64,000 nt of DNA, from assembly GCF_002706745.1 (NCBI RefSeq), contig NZ_CP017702.1, forward strand, positions 620,001 through 684,000, in the 5' to 3' direction. The notes beneath the pieces were generated by a model that saw nothing but the letters and a program-made list of their open reading frames with translations, had not been told where the DNA came from and made no database searches. Below, one piece after another: positions 55,847 through 64,000 of the stretch (position 1 is its first letter; every line of letters starts with the position of its first letter). The DNA is from Companilactobacillus farciminis KCTC 3681 = DSM 20184. Its GTDB lineage: Bacteria; Bacillota; Bacilli; Lactobacillales; Lactobacillaceae. A program made the translations under genes and the position numbers.

Positions 55847-56878
55847 TTATTCTACTACTTGAACCCAACCTTCAGGTGCTTCAACAGTACCAAATTGAAT
55901 TCCAGTTAATGTGTCATACAATTTCTTAGTTACAGGACCAACTTCAGTTTCACTGTAGAAGACGTGAAGGTTACCGTTGTGTTCCAAACCACCAATAGGT
56001 GAGATAACAGCAGCAGTACCACAAGCGCCGGCTTCAGCAAATTTGTCTAGTTGATCGATGTATACGTCGCCTTCTTCAGCTTCAAGTCCCAAACGGTTCT
56101 TAGCCAACCAAAGTAGTGAGTATTTAGTGATACTTGGAAGAATAGAAGGTGATTTAGGTGTTACAAAGACATTGTCCTTAGTAATACCAAAGAAGTTAGC
56201 TGATCCAACTTCCTCAATCTTCTTATGTTCGATAGGATCCAAGTAAACACAATCGGCAAAGCCATTATCATGAGCTTTTTCACCAGGGTAAAGACTGGCA
56301 GCATAGTTACCACCAACTTTACTTTGACCAGTACCTTTATGAGCGGCACGGTCGTATTGTGAAGTAGTGAAGTTAACTGGTGTAAGTCCACCCTTGAAGT
56401 AATTACCAACTGGCATTGCGAAGATGGTAAAGATATATTCTGGGGCAGCGTGAACACCAATTTGTTCACCAGTACCGATAATCAAAGGACGAATATAAAG
56501 TGTGGCACCATTGCCATAAGGTGGTACGAAGTCAGCATTAGCTTTTACAACTGATTTTACTGCTTCTACGAATTTGTCTTCTGGGAAAACAGGCATCAAG
56601 AGTCGTTCACATGAGTCCTTTAAACGTTTAGCATTGCGGTCTGGTCTGAACAATTGAATTTTGCCATCTGGGGTACGATACGCTTTCATACCTTCAAAAG
56701 CTGCTTGACCGTAGTGCAAGACTGGGGAAGCCTCACTAATGTGAAGTGTACTATCTTCTGTTAGTCCAGCATCTTGCCATGCGCCGTCTTTCCAATGTGC
56801 AGTAAAACGGTAAGGTAAGTCCATATAATTGAAACCTAGATTGTTCCAATCAATTTTTGTTGCATCTGCTTTTGCCAT
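55847..56878 (-). CDS. ilvE: Branched-chain amino acid aminotransferase
   Basis: PLP enzyme of 343 aa that interconverts branched-chain amino acids and 2-keto acids. The PLP lysine is in GQSKVGGNYAASLYPG. HYGQAAFEGMKAYR is at the start, and CGTAAVISPIGGL and YDTLTGIQFG at the end. AAGGAGATATAAAAT precedes the ATG. I looked for a T-box leader upstream and saw none. Single gene. Confidence 0.94.
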   Translation of the reverse strand: MAKADATKIDWNNLGFNYMDLPYRFTAHWKDGAWQDAGLTEDSTLHISEASPVLHYGQAAFEGMKAYRTPDGKIQLFRPDRNAKRLKDSCERLLMPVFPEDKFVEAVKSVVKANADFVPPYGNGATLYIRPLIIGTGEQIGVHAAPEYIFTIFAMPVGNYFKGGLTPVNFTTSQYDRAAHKGTGQSKVGGNYAASLYPGEKAHDNGFADCVYLDPIEHKKIEEVGSANFFGITKDNVFVTPKSPSILPSITKYSLLWLAKNRLGLEAEEGDVYIDQLDKFAEAGACGTAAVISPIGGLEHNGNLHVFYSETEVGPVTKKLYDTLTGIQFGTVEAPEGWVQVVE

Positions 56879-57078
56879 ATTTTATATCTCCTTTGTTAAA
56901 TTTTGTCTAATAAATTAATAACATTATTAAATTTATTAGATTCATAATAGTTAACATGCCAAAAAGTGTCAATGGTAAATTGGAATTTTTTTAATAATCC
57001 GTTTAATTAAGCAAAAAAATGAAAACTAGGTACAATAAGATTGAAATAACTCTTTTTTAAGTTAGGTAGTAGTATTAT

Positions 57079-57250
57079 TCCGTCCTCCATAGCAAAGAAA
57101 ATTTGGCTGGAACGCTGTGGGTACGACTTGGAGCCTTTGCTAAGACCAAAACCGGGCAAAGTCTTCAAGCTCGACCTTTCACTAGGCAATAAATTGCCAA
57201 GAGAAATTTCACAGCTGAGCCAATTTTCTTCGCTATTCCGGACTAGATAG
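57079..57250 (-). repeat. Dispersed structured element, copy D (subtype 1)
   Basis: Minus-strand copy. P2 is GCTGTG with CACAGC, where copy A has ATGTG with CACAT. P1, P3 and P4 are as in copy A with small changes. It lies between ilvE and the DUF915 gene; the rest of that gap (57251-57302) is the promoter and ribosome site of the latter. Confidence 0.88.
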
Positions 57251-57302
57251 TGCTTCTAAATTTAATATCAAAAGACATTATTTAGATTAGGAGTGATTTA
57301 AT

Positions 57303-58154
57303 TTGAGTAAAAAGAAAATAACTATCGCTACGATTATAGCTTCCTTGTTGTTGATTGTTGGAGTTTTTAGTTTCAGTAATTCAACTCAAGCTGCCACTAA
57401 AAAGAAGTATGTTCAAGAATCGATTCCAACCATCTTTTTTCACGGCTATGCCAGCAGTTTTCATGCTGAGCAACAAATGACCGGGGCTATTAAAAAAGCC
57501 GGTGTAACGAAGACTATCGTGCGTGTCAATGTCAGTCCTAATGGCTATGCTAAGATGATTGGTTCAATTCCTAAAAAAGCTAAGAATCCTATTGTAGAAG
57601 TGAATTTTGACAACAGTCGCAATGGCGATTACCACACTCAAGGTCAGTGGGCCAAAAATGTTATTAAAGTTGTTCAAGAAGATTACAAGTGTAAGAAAGT
57701 TAATCTAGTTGGGCATTCAATGGGAAATATGGCAATCAACTATTATATTTTGGACAATCCCGGATTAAAAGGTTTACCTAAGATAAATAAAGTTGTCGAT
57801 ATCGCCGGTCACTTTGATGGCATAATCGACGAAGATGATGAACCTAATGAAACAACATTAGATAAAAATGGTAAGCCAGATCGGATGAACTCTTTCTATA
57901 AAGAATTATTAGCTTTGAGAAAGACATATCCTACAAACATTAAAGTTTTAAATATCTATGGTGATAAAAATGACGGAACTCATTCTGATGGAGCGGTAAC
58001 GAATGCTTCTTCTAAGTCTTTGAAGTATTTAGTCTCTGGACGTGCTAAGTCTTATCAAGAAAAGAAGATTGTTGGTAAGATGGCAGCACATAGCAAGTTG
58101 CATGAGAATAAACAAGTTGATAAAGTATTGATCAATTTTCTATTTAAAAAATAA
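57303..58154 (+). CDS. Secreted DUF915 alpha/beta hydrolase
   Basis: A 283-aa exported hydrolase. The TTG start has AGGAG 9 bp upstream. Signal peptide: basic start, hydrophobic residues 8-26, cleavage near TQAATK. Motifs: IFFHGYASSFHAE, nucleophile GHSMGN, IYGDKNDGTHSDG (acid) and the C-terminal AAHSKLHENK (His). It is a diverged relative of 12403-13272. The substrate is unknown, perhaps esters in the wall or medium. Confidence 0.88.
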   Translation: MSKKKITIATIIASLLLIVGVFSFSNSTQAATKKKYVQESIPTIFFHGYASSFHAEQQMTGAIKKAGVTKTIVRVNVSPNGYAKMIGSIPKKAKNPIVEVNFDNSRNGDYHTQGQWAKNVIKVVQEDYKCKKVNLVGHSMGNMAINYYILDNPGLKGLPKINKVVDIAGHFDGIIDEDDEPNETTLDKNGKPDRMNSFYKELLALRKTYPTNIKVLNIYGDKNDGTHSDGAVTNASSKSLKYLVSGRAKSYQEKKIVGKMAAHSKLHENKQVDKVLINFLFKK

Positions 58155-58166
58155 GCTAAAAAACTA

Positions 58167-58517
58167 TTAAGCAAATGGGTACCATCCAGCAAGTGCAAAG
58201 CCGATTAAAGCAGTAACGATGCAAAAGACAATAACTGCCCAAATCAGTGACTTGCTGATAGTTTTTTGTGCCTTCCGAGCAAAAGCAATTTCAGCCAATG
58301 CAATAAATGCTAAGGCTACAATGATTTTTACGATCAACAGCATTGGTTCAACCGACCAAGCTTTGATTGCCAGTTTGATACCAGTAGCGATGATGACGAG
58401 ATAACCTACACGCGTGATCATTTCGTAAATCTTTGTGTGTGAATTAGTAAATAATACTAAAAGGATCATGATTGCCATGACCATCCAAGTAATTAAATGT
58501 GTCCATAACCAAATCAT
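58167..58517 (-). CDS. DUF1516/YisL family membrane protein
   Basis: A 116-aa protein with four TM helices, starting MIWLWTHLITWMVMAIMILL. IYEMITRVGYLVIIATGIKL and WAVIVFCIVTALIGFAL match YisL-like proteins. GAGGAGGCAAAAT precedes the ATG. The function is unknown. Confidence 0.82.
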   Translation of the reverse strand: MIWLWTHLITWMVMAIMILLVLFTNSHTKIYEMITRVGYLVIIATGIKLAIKAWSVEPMLLIVKIIVALAFIALAEIAFARKAQKTISKSLIWAVIVFCIVTALIGFALAGWYPFA

Positions 58518-58561
58518 ATTTTGCCTCCTCGATACACTTTCAATCTTAGCATTTTGATGAA

Positions 58562-58606
58562 AAAAAGTAGCAATCCAAAACTGCAGTTTGGAATTGCTAC
58601 TTTTTT
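58562..58606. terminator. Bidirectional terminator
   Basis: AAAAGTAGCAAT-CCAAA pairs with TTTGGA-ATTGCTACTTTT. It separates the SHOCT gene from the DUF1516 gene and overlaps the SHOCT stop. Confidence 0.88.
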
Positions 58607-58832
58607 ATTTCAGTAAATTTTCTTTTCTCTTGCGATAGTCATCATCAGAAACATTACCTTTGGCGTATTCTTGATCAAGAATTTCCAGGGCACTAGTTTT
58701 TGAATGACTGCGATTATTATTGAGTAAGTACAAGACAACTAAAGCAACTAATAGGATGATGATTCCATAGAACCAAAAACCAGAACCCATGAAGCCACCA
58801 CCAAAACCACGACAATTAGCAAATCCCATCAT
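58605..58832 (-). CDS. SHOCT-domain membrane protein
   Basis: A 75-aa protein with a glycine-rich N-terminus (MMGFANCRGFGGGFMGSG), one TM helix (FYGIIILLVALVVLYLL) and a C-terminal SHOCT motif (ALEILDQEYAKGNVSDDDYR). I start at 58832 because AAGGAAGTGATAACT leads to that ATG; a GTG three codons earlier lies within the ribosome site. The function is unknown. Confidence 0.8.
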   Translation of the reverse strand: MMGFANCRGFGGGFMGSGFWFYGIIILLVALVVLYLLNNNRSHSKTSALEILDQEYAKGNVSDDDYRKRKENLLK

Positions 58833-58902
58833 AGTTATCACTTCCTTAAAGTATTTCTACTTTAATTGTAAGTAAGAAGCATTTTAGGAGCAATCAAACT
58901 GC

Positions 58903-59892
58903 TTAGTTGGTACTTTGACGAAAGACCAATTTGGTCATTAGAATAACTTTTTTGGCAACGTGTCGAGGGTTAGTCAAGACATCTTGGATAGCATCGACAG
59001 CTGTTTCACCCATTTGAACCGTCGCCACGGCTACTGAGCTGAGTTCAGGATTTACTAAACTGGCTATGGACGTGTCATTGAAGCTAAAAATCTGAACTTG
59101 ATCAGGTACAGAAATTTGTTCTTCTTGTAAAGCCTTCAAGGCTCCACTAGCCATTGGATCGTTAGAAACGAAGAAAGCCTGTGGCAAATTAGGCAATGTC
59201 TGAATGGCTTGTTTCATCTGTTGATAACCAGATTCCTTCGTAAAGTCACCTTTGAAACAGAGTTCAGGTTTAAAAATGCCGTGCTTGTTCATAGCTTGTT
59301 GAAAACTATCGTAACGAAAGTCGGGAATGATTCGTTTGTCATCAGTTGAAGTTTCTTCACCATAAATTAAGCCGATGTCAGCAATATTTTGATTGGCAAA
59401 GTAGTCAACAACTTGTTCGATACCGTAATTGAAATCGGGCAAAATTGTATCAAAGCCCTTTGAAAATTGGTCATCATCAATGAAGACTAAATTCGAACTG
59501 ATTTTTTTCATAGTCGTTACTTGGTCTGAACTGAATTTTCCAATCGCAATGATTCCGTCGATGTCAGTAGGAATTTGTTCTAGATCATTGTGAAAGATTC
59601 TTAATATTTCAAAGCCATATTTTGGAGCTTGTTGTTCGATGCCTTCGCGGATCGTCATGTAGTACAAGTCATCTTGTTCTTTTGATTCGGAATACCACTG
59701 AACTAAAGCAATGTGCTTTTGAAAGCGAGAATTCTTGTGGTTAGCTTTTTGGTAGTTTAAATCAGTCGCAATTTTTAGAATATTAGCTCGCGTTTGGTCG
59801 GTGACTGATAAAGTCAGATCGTTATTTAAAACTCGTGAAACCGTAGCGGCAGAAACGTGGGCTTTTTTGGCAATATCTCGTAAGGTAGCCAT
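58903..59892 (-). CDS. galR: LacI-family regulator GalR
   Basis: A 329-aa repressor with an N-terminal LacI helix-turn-helix (LRDIAKKAHVSAATVSRVLN) and a periplasmic-binding-type sugar domain (DIGLIYGEETSTDD, AFFVSNDPMASGALKAL). Its ATG shares a base with the galT stop, so it is the third gene of galKTR. By position it senses galactose or a derivative and controls the operon from the site before galK. Confidence 0.9.
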   Translation of the reverse strand: MATLRDIAKKAHVSAATVSRVLNNDLTLSVTDQTRANILKIATDLNYQKANHKNSRFQKHIALVQWYSESKEQDDLYYMTIREGIEQQAPKYGFEILRIFHNDLEQIPTDIDGIIAIGKFSSDQVTTMKKISSNLVFIDDDQFSKGFDTILPDFNYGIEQVVDYFANQNIADIGLIYGEETSTDDKRIIPDFRYDSFQQAMNKHGIFKPELCFKGDFTKESGYQQMKQAIQTLPNLPQAFFVSNDPMASGALKALQEEQISVPDQVQIFSFNDTSIASLVNPELSSVAVATVQMGETAVDAIQDVLTNPRHVAKKVILMTKLVFRQSTN

Positions 59893-61337
59893 TATGAAAG
59901 ACTTCCTATGAATTTATCGAAGGCTTCTTGACCTTGTTGGTCCCATTTGAAAACTCCAGCATCTTCAAGCACTCGACCAAAGACTAAACCAGTTTCTTTA
60001 TCAACGATTTCTGACACGTTGTCTTCATTGAAGTCGTATTTTTCTTGAAGTTTATCAGCCCAAGCCTTGTGATATTCTGCCATTTGGTTAGGTTGTTTGA
60101 GTAAATAACGTTCGACTTCTTTTAGTTCATCTTTCAAGCGAGCGGGTAAAATTGCCCGACCCATGACCTCAATCAAGCCGATATTTTCTTTCTTGATGTG
60201 TTGAACATCTTGGTGGGGATGAAAAATACCATCAGGGAATTCTTTTGAAGTTTGGTTGTCACGCAAAACGATATCTAAAACGTAATTGTCATCGACTTTG
60301 TATGCAATTGGTGTGACAGTGTGGTGACGAGTTTTATCGGTGAAAGCTCTGACGTCAACCGTTTCATCAGAGTAGTTTTTCCAATTTTCGTGGATCAAAG
60401 TGGCAGCGGCAACTAATTGTTCTGGATTATCACTAGTCAAACGAATCGTTGAAAGTGGCCATTTGACGATACCAGCTTTGACATTTTTTACTGGAAGTGA
60501 AATATCGCGGTCAATTTTAGCTTTCATCATTGGAAATTGATGACGTCCACCTTGATAGTGGTCGTGACTGAGCATTGAACCACCAACGATTGGCAAATCA
60601 GCGTTACTGCCGACAAAGTATTGTGGAAACATCTTGATGATTTCAAGCAAGTTGTTGAAAGTATGTTGATTGATGATCATTGGTTGATGAATTTTGTTCA
60701 AGAAAATCGCATGTTCGCTGAAATAAGCGTAAGGCGAGTATTGGAAGCCCCAAGTTTGTCCACCGAGAGTGAAGCGGATGATACGGTGATTGCTTCTGGC
60801 TGGATAGCCGAGACGTCCTAAATAACCTTCGTTTTCCATGCACAGTTGGCATTTAGGATAACCAGTTTGCTTTTGTTTGCCGGCTAGAGCAATAGTTTTG
60901 GGGTCCTTTTCGGGTTTGGACAAATTGATAGTGATTTCGAGATTTCCGTAGTCAGTTTTGACTTGATAAGAGATATTTTTAGCGATGGCTTTGACTTTGA
61001 TATAGTCATTGTCTTGGCTCAACTTGTAAAAATAATTCGTGGCCGTTTCAGGGCTTTTTTGGTAGAGATTCCAAAACTTGGCGTTGACCTTAGAAGGTAG
61101 TGGCGTCACGAAGTTCATCAACTGGTCGTTGAGAATTTCTTTTTCAGTTTGATTATCTTCAATCTTGCCATTTTTGATAGCTGTTTTAATTAAAGCAGTT
61201 TTGATATTGTCGTCTGTTTGATGATTGTCGTCACCAACTAATGCACAGATACGATTGTATAAATAAGTTTTGTCGAGTTCTTGATAATCATTGTCAGAAT
61301 CAACGATCAAGTCGACAAATTGGTCAACACAGGACAT
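59892..61337 (-). CDS. galT: UDP-glucose-hexose-1-phosphate uridylyltransferase (class II GalT)
   Basis: Leloir-pathway enzyme that swaps Gal-1-P for the Glc-1-P of UDP-glucose. It is 481 aa, the long Firmicute type. Motifs: CQLCMENEGYLGRLGYPARSN, and the active-site region GSMLSHDHYQGGRHQFPM. GAGGTGGAAAAATA precedes the ATG, which overlaps the galK stop by one base. galE is not in this window. Confidence 0.93.
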   Translation of the reverse strand: MSCVDQFVDLIVDSDNDYQELDKTYLYNRICALVGDDNHQTDDNIKTALIKTAIKNGKIEDNQTEKEILNDQLMNFVTPLPSKVNAKFWNLYQKSPETATNYFYKLSQDNDYIKVKAIAKNISYQVKTDYGNLEITINLSKPEKDPKTIALAGKQKQTGYPKCQLCMENEGYLGRLGYPARSNHRIIRFTLGGQTWGFQYSPYAYFSEHAIFLNKIHQPMIINQHTFNNLLEIIKMFPQYFVGSNADLPIVGGSMLSHDHYQGGRHQFPMMKAKIDRDISLPVKNVKAGIVKWPLSTIRLTSDNPEQLVAAATLIHENWKNYSDETVDVRAFTDKTRHHTVTPIAYKVDDNYVLDIVLRDNQTSKEFPDGIFHPHQDVQHIKKENIGLIEVMGRAILPARLKDELKEVERYLLKQPNQMAEYHKAWADKLQEKYDFNEDNVSEIVDKETGLVFGRVLEDAGVFKWDQQGQEAFDKFIGSLS

Positions 61338-62521
61338 TATTTTTCCACCTCAGAGATTTTGATTTCACTTGGTCCGTCAGCAATTTCAGCAATGTAGAAG
61401 TCAGCGTTGTAGCCGATTTTTTCTTGATAAATTTGACCGACGTTTTGTTTGAATGTTTCCACTTGGTCTTTTTGAACGAAGGCAATTGCGCAACCACCAA
61501 ATCCGGCACCGACCATTCTTGCACCGAGGACACCATCTTGTTGCCAAGCAGCTTCAACTAAGGTATCGAGTTCGACACCAGTAACTTCATAATCGTAGTG
61601 AAGTGAAATGTGAGAAGCGTTGACGAGTTTTCCAAATTCAGTTAGGTTGTTTTCTTTTAGATATTTGATAGCTTTGAGAGTTCTTTGGTTTTCAAAGACG
61701 GCATGACGAGCACGACGAATCAAAATATCATCGTTGATCAAGTAAGAATTGCGGTCGAAGTCGTCGATTGATAATTCGCCTAGAGATTTGATATTTAGTT
61801 TAGTTTGAAGAAGGGCTAGGGCTTGTTCGCATTGGCTGCGGCGTTCGTTGTATTTGGAGTCAGCTAGAGCACGTTGCTTGTTAGTGTTCATAATTACGAT
61901 CACGTGGTCGCCGAGTTCAACTGGGGCGTAGTGGTATTCCATCGTATTAGTGTCGAGTAAGATAGCTTGGTCTTTTTTACCCATACCGACAGCAAATTCG
62001 TCCATGATTCCGGAATTAACGCCGATGTATTTATTTTCGTTTTGTTGGCCCATCTTAACGAGGTCGATTTGGTCGATTCCTAAGTTGAAGACGTCATTTA
62101 AGATATTACCCATTAGTAATTCGATTGAAGCAGAAGATGACAATCCAGCGCCATCCGGCAAGTTACCATGAACGTAAATGTTGAAGCCGTGGTCAATCTT
62201 GTAGCCAGCTTGTTGAATTAAATAAATCATCCCTTTAAGATAATTTGACCAGTTATCTGCTTTTTTATAAGTTAAGTCGTCTAAAGTGACTGAAATAATT
62301 CCTGTGTCTGGCAAATTAGCGGAATACATTTGAATTGTTTTGTCGTCTCGATTACCAAAAGCAGCGTAAGTTCCTAAACTGATAGCACATGGGAAGACGT
62401 TACCACCGTTGTAGTCAGTGTGTTCACCGATTAGATTGATTCTACCAGGTGAGAAGAAGAGCTTTTCAGCAGTTTCGTTAAAAATATCTTGATATCCTTG
62501 TAAAATTTCTTTCGTATCCAT
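61337..62521 (-). CDS. galK: Galactokinase
   Basis: Phosphorylates galactose at C1. It is 394 aa from ATG 62521, with GGAG 7 bp upstream; an ATG two codons earlier is too close to that site. Motifs: GRINLIGEHTDYNGG, LPDGAGLSSSASIELL and VGAGFGGCAIAF. First gene of galKTR, preceded by a cre box and a LacI-type operator candidate. Confidence 0.95.
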   Translation of the reverse strand: MDTKEILQGYQDIFNETAEKLFFSPGRINLIGEHTDYNGGNVFPCAISLGTYAAFGNRDDKTIQMYSANLPDTGIISVTLDDLTYKKADNWSNYLKGMIYLIQQAGYKIDHGFNIYVHGNLPDGAGLSSSASIELLMGNILNDVFNLGIDQIDLVKMGQQNENKYIGVNSGIMDEFAVGMGKKDQAILLDTNTMEYHYAPVELGDHVIVIMNTNKQRALADSKYNERRSQCEQALALLQTKLNIKSLGELSIDDFDRNSYLINDDILIRRARHAVFENQRTLKAIKYLKENNLTEFGKLVNASHISLHYDYEVTGVELDTLVEAAWQQDGVLGARMVGAGFGGCAIAFVQKDQVETFKQNVGQIYQEKIGYNADFYIAEIADGPSEIKISEVEK

Positions 62522-62535
62522 AATCATTCTCCATT

Positions 62536-62575
62536 TTTACTAAATATTTACTTAACAAAAATGATAGCGCTTTCC
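62536..62575 (-). promoter_or_regulatory. galKTR control region: cre box and operator candidate
   Basis: GGAAAGCGCTATCA on minus (62562-62575) fits the cre core with one mismatch. TTAAGTAAATATTTAGTAAA (62536-62555) is a palindrome of the LacI-operator kind, a likely GalR site. Both lie 15-55 bp before galK. Confidence 0.6.
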
Positions 62576-62670
62576 GATAACTAAAACAAGTAGTATAGAT
62601 TTAATTATTCCTATAAAATGTTATTATTATATGCATGAGTGCCCATACTGGAAAAAAGAGGAAGAATTCA

Positions 62671-63537
62671 ATGAAAACGGCAGTGGTAACTGATACAGCG
62701 TCTTATTTGACACCCGAACAAATTAAAAAATATAACATTACTGTTTTACCAATTACAGTTATTTTGGGGAATAAGCAGTACAAAGAAACTGAGGAATTAA
62801 CAGACCAAGAATTCTTTGATTATTTGCGTAACGAAAAAGAATTGCCAACGACTTCTCAAGTATCAATGGGACAAATTCAAGAAGCCTATGACCGTCTAGT
62901 TGATGAGGGCTATGACACGATTATTTCGATTCACTTGTCATTAGGGATTACTTCCTTTATGGACAATTTGAGAATGTTCGTTAAGAGCTATGACAAGGCT
63001 AAAGTTTATCCATTCGATTCTATGGCCGCCAGTGGTGCAGAAGCTGACTTAGTCATGATGGCAGGATTACTTGCGCAACAAGGCGTTGAACCCACTGAAA
63101 TAATTAAACGTTTGGAAAATTTAAGAGATTCTACACACATTTTGTTTGCTGTCGATGACTTGAAGCACTTGAGTAGAACCGGACGTCTAAGCAACCATTC
63201 TGCTATTATTGGTAGTTTGTTGAATGTGAAGCCGTTGTTGACTTTTAAAGATGGTAAGATTTATGCGATTGCCAAAGAAAGAACCATGCACCGTGCTTAC
63301 AGAATGATTGCTACAGAAATTAAGAAATATACAGAAGAACACCCTGATTGGAATTTGCACATTACTGTTGTTGATTCTAACAACCGTGAAATGCTAGATA
63401 AGTGGTCGAATGATTTCCAAAAAGATTTTCCTAAAGCTAGAATTTCTAAGAGCCATTTAGGACCAGCTATTAGTGTTCACACCGGTGAAAAGACTATGGG
63501 TGTCGTCTGGGATAAGGATTTTGAAAATGAAAACTAG
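62671..63537 (+). CDS. DegV family fatty-acid-binding protein
   Basis: A 288-aa DegV/FakB-like protein that in Firmicutes binds a fatty acid for the FakA kinase. I start at 62671 (MKTAVVTDTASYL) after AGAGGAAGAA. Motifs: VTDTASYL, TTSQVSMGQIQ, SIHLSLGITSF, DSMAASGAEADLV and LSRTGRLSNHSA. The following VOC gene overlaps its end by 11 bp. Confidence 0.92.
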   Translation: MKTAVVTDTASYLTPEQIKKYNITVLPITVILGNKQYKETEELTDQEFFDYLRNEKELPTTSQVSMGQIQEAYDRLVDEGYDTIISIHLSLGITSFMDNLRMFVKSYDKAKVYPFDSMAASGAEADLVMMAGLLAQQGVEPTEIIKRLENLRDSTHILFAVDDLKHLSRTGRLSNHSAIIGSLLNVKPLLTFKDGKIYAIAKERTMHRAYRMIATEIKKYTEEHPDWNLHITVVDSNNREMLDKWSNDFQKDFPKARISKSHLGPAISVHTGEKTMGVVWDKDFENEN

Positions 63538-63877
63538 AGTTGTATTGTACGTCAATGATGTTGATATGAGTGTTGATTTTTGGACAATGGAGTTTGGTGG
63601 CGAAGTCTCTGATCGTCAAACTTTAAATGGTGGCTATCAAAATGTCATCGTTAAAGTTTCATCAGAAATGGAATTGTCGATTTTTCCCAAAGACTATATC
63701 CAAATTTACGCTCCAGAAATTCCTGAGACTGTGCCATCATTGATGTTCTTCTCAGAAGACTTTTATCATTTGCATGAAGAAATTTTGAGTGCCAGTGAGA
63801 TCAGTGAAGTTAATGGTGTTTTGACCTTTAATTTCCAAGACCCTGAAGGCAATATGTTCGTCATGGCAAAAGCATAA
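63527..63877 (+). CDS. VOC/glyoxalase-superfamily protein
   Basis: A 116-aa protein starting MKTRVVLYVNDVDMSVDFW. It has the beta-alpha-beta-beta-beta VOC pattern and ends FNFQDPEGNMFVMAKA. Ligands are fewer than in true glyoxalase I, so an enzymatic role is not certain. The ATG overlaps the degV stop, so the two are coupled. A longer frame starting at 63473 is ignored. Confidence 0.8.
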   Translation: MKTRVVLYVNDVDMSVDFWTMEFGGEVSDRQTLNGGYQNVIVKVSSEMELSIFPKDYIQIYAPEIPETVPSLMFFSEDFYHLHEEILSASEISEVNGVLTFNFQDPEGNMFVMAKA

Positions 63878-63907
63878 GGTGAGTCCATTGTGGATTCATC
63901 TTTTTTT
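63878..63907 (+). terminator. Terminator after the degV-VOC operon
   Basis: TGAGTCCA pairs with TGGATTCA around a short loop, then seven T. The last 90 bp of the window are upstream of an unseen gene. Confidence 0.85.
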
Positions 63908-64000
63908 GTACGATTCGTCCAGTTATTAGGCATAGTTTTTGTTTGCACAAGTTTTCGCATGACAATACAATTTAAACAAGTGTCAGAAAGGAAACTATTA

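Noticed and set aside
56879..57302. Possible T-box leader upstream of ilvE
   Set aside because: No T-box sequence or antiterminator motif is visible; the gap is the dispersed element plus AT-rich text.

Overview
The window looks like the chromosome of a low-GC lactic acid bacterium. The lactobacillus-type chain pcrA-ligA-camS-gatCAB-dgkB-rlmD, the mevalonate genes, a galKTR operon, SLAP-domain surface proteins and DUF3290/DUF421 genes point to Lactobacillaceae. Companilactobacillus is my best guess by gene style, not by any search.

Layout. 1-10.9 kb is a housekeeping run, all on +: the pcrA 3' part, ligA, camS, gatCAB, a lipid kinase and an rRNA methyltransferase. 11-18.3 kb carries small membrane proteins, a PTS IIC overlapping an alpha/beta hydrolase, an amino-acid permease, an oxidoreductase and a DEAD-box helicase. 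18.4-24.8 kb is an accessory island on a tRNA-Arg(CCU) gene. It is a ~2.1-kb near-tandem duplication, and each unit ends in a copy of the tRNA 3' end. Each unit holds a type I toxin-antitoxin locus (Hol_Tox-like peptide plus convergent RNA), one or two further small-RNA candidates, a 93-aa gene (dead in unit 1) and a 115-aa gene that has a third copy farther on. No integrase is present. 25-34 kb holds a thioesterase, PTS/RpiR genes, a SLAP protein, a MarR/DUF3290/DUF421 block and a multicopper oxidase. 34.4-41.9 kb is a mirrored redox and c-di-GMP block: GGDEF, NADH oxidase, EAL, GNAT, NADH oxidase, GGDEF. 42-55 kb contains fba, wecB, gtrA, flavodoxin, map, galU and the mevalonate genes thl-mvaA-mvaS. 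55-64 kb contains ndt, ilvE, a DUF915 hydrolase, galKTR, degV and a VOC protein.

The most interesting material is non-coding. (1) A ~170-nt dispersed intergenic element is present five times. Its stems differ between copies by paired compensatory changes, which indicates a conserved multi-helix RNA rather than a protein. (2) Two tandem, homologous ~380-nt RNA genes sit downstream of mvaS. Each has a 17-bp-spaced promoter with a CcpA cre box over the -35 and its own terminator. (3) A separate minus-strand transcription unit near 42 kb has a cre box just after its predicted start and mutually exclusive stems. Together these suggest a small-RNA layer tied to catabolite control.

All calls come from reading sequence and supplied translations. 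No database search, folding program or expression data was used.
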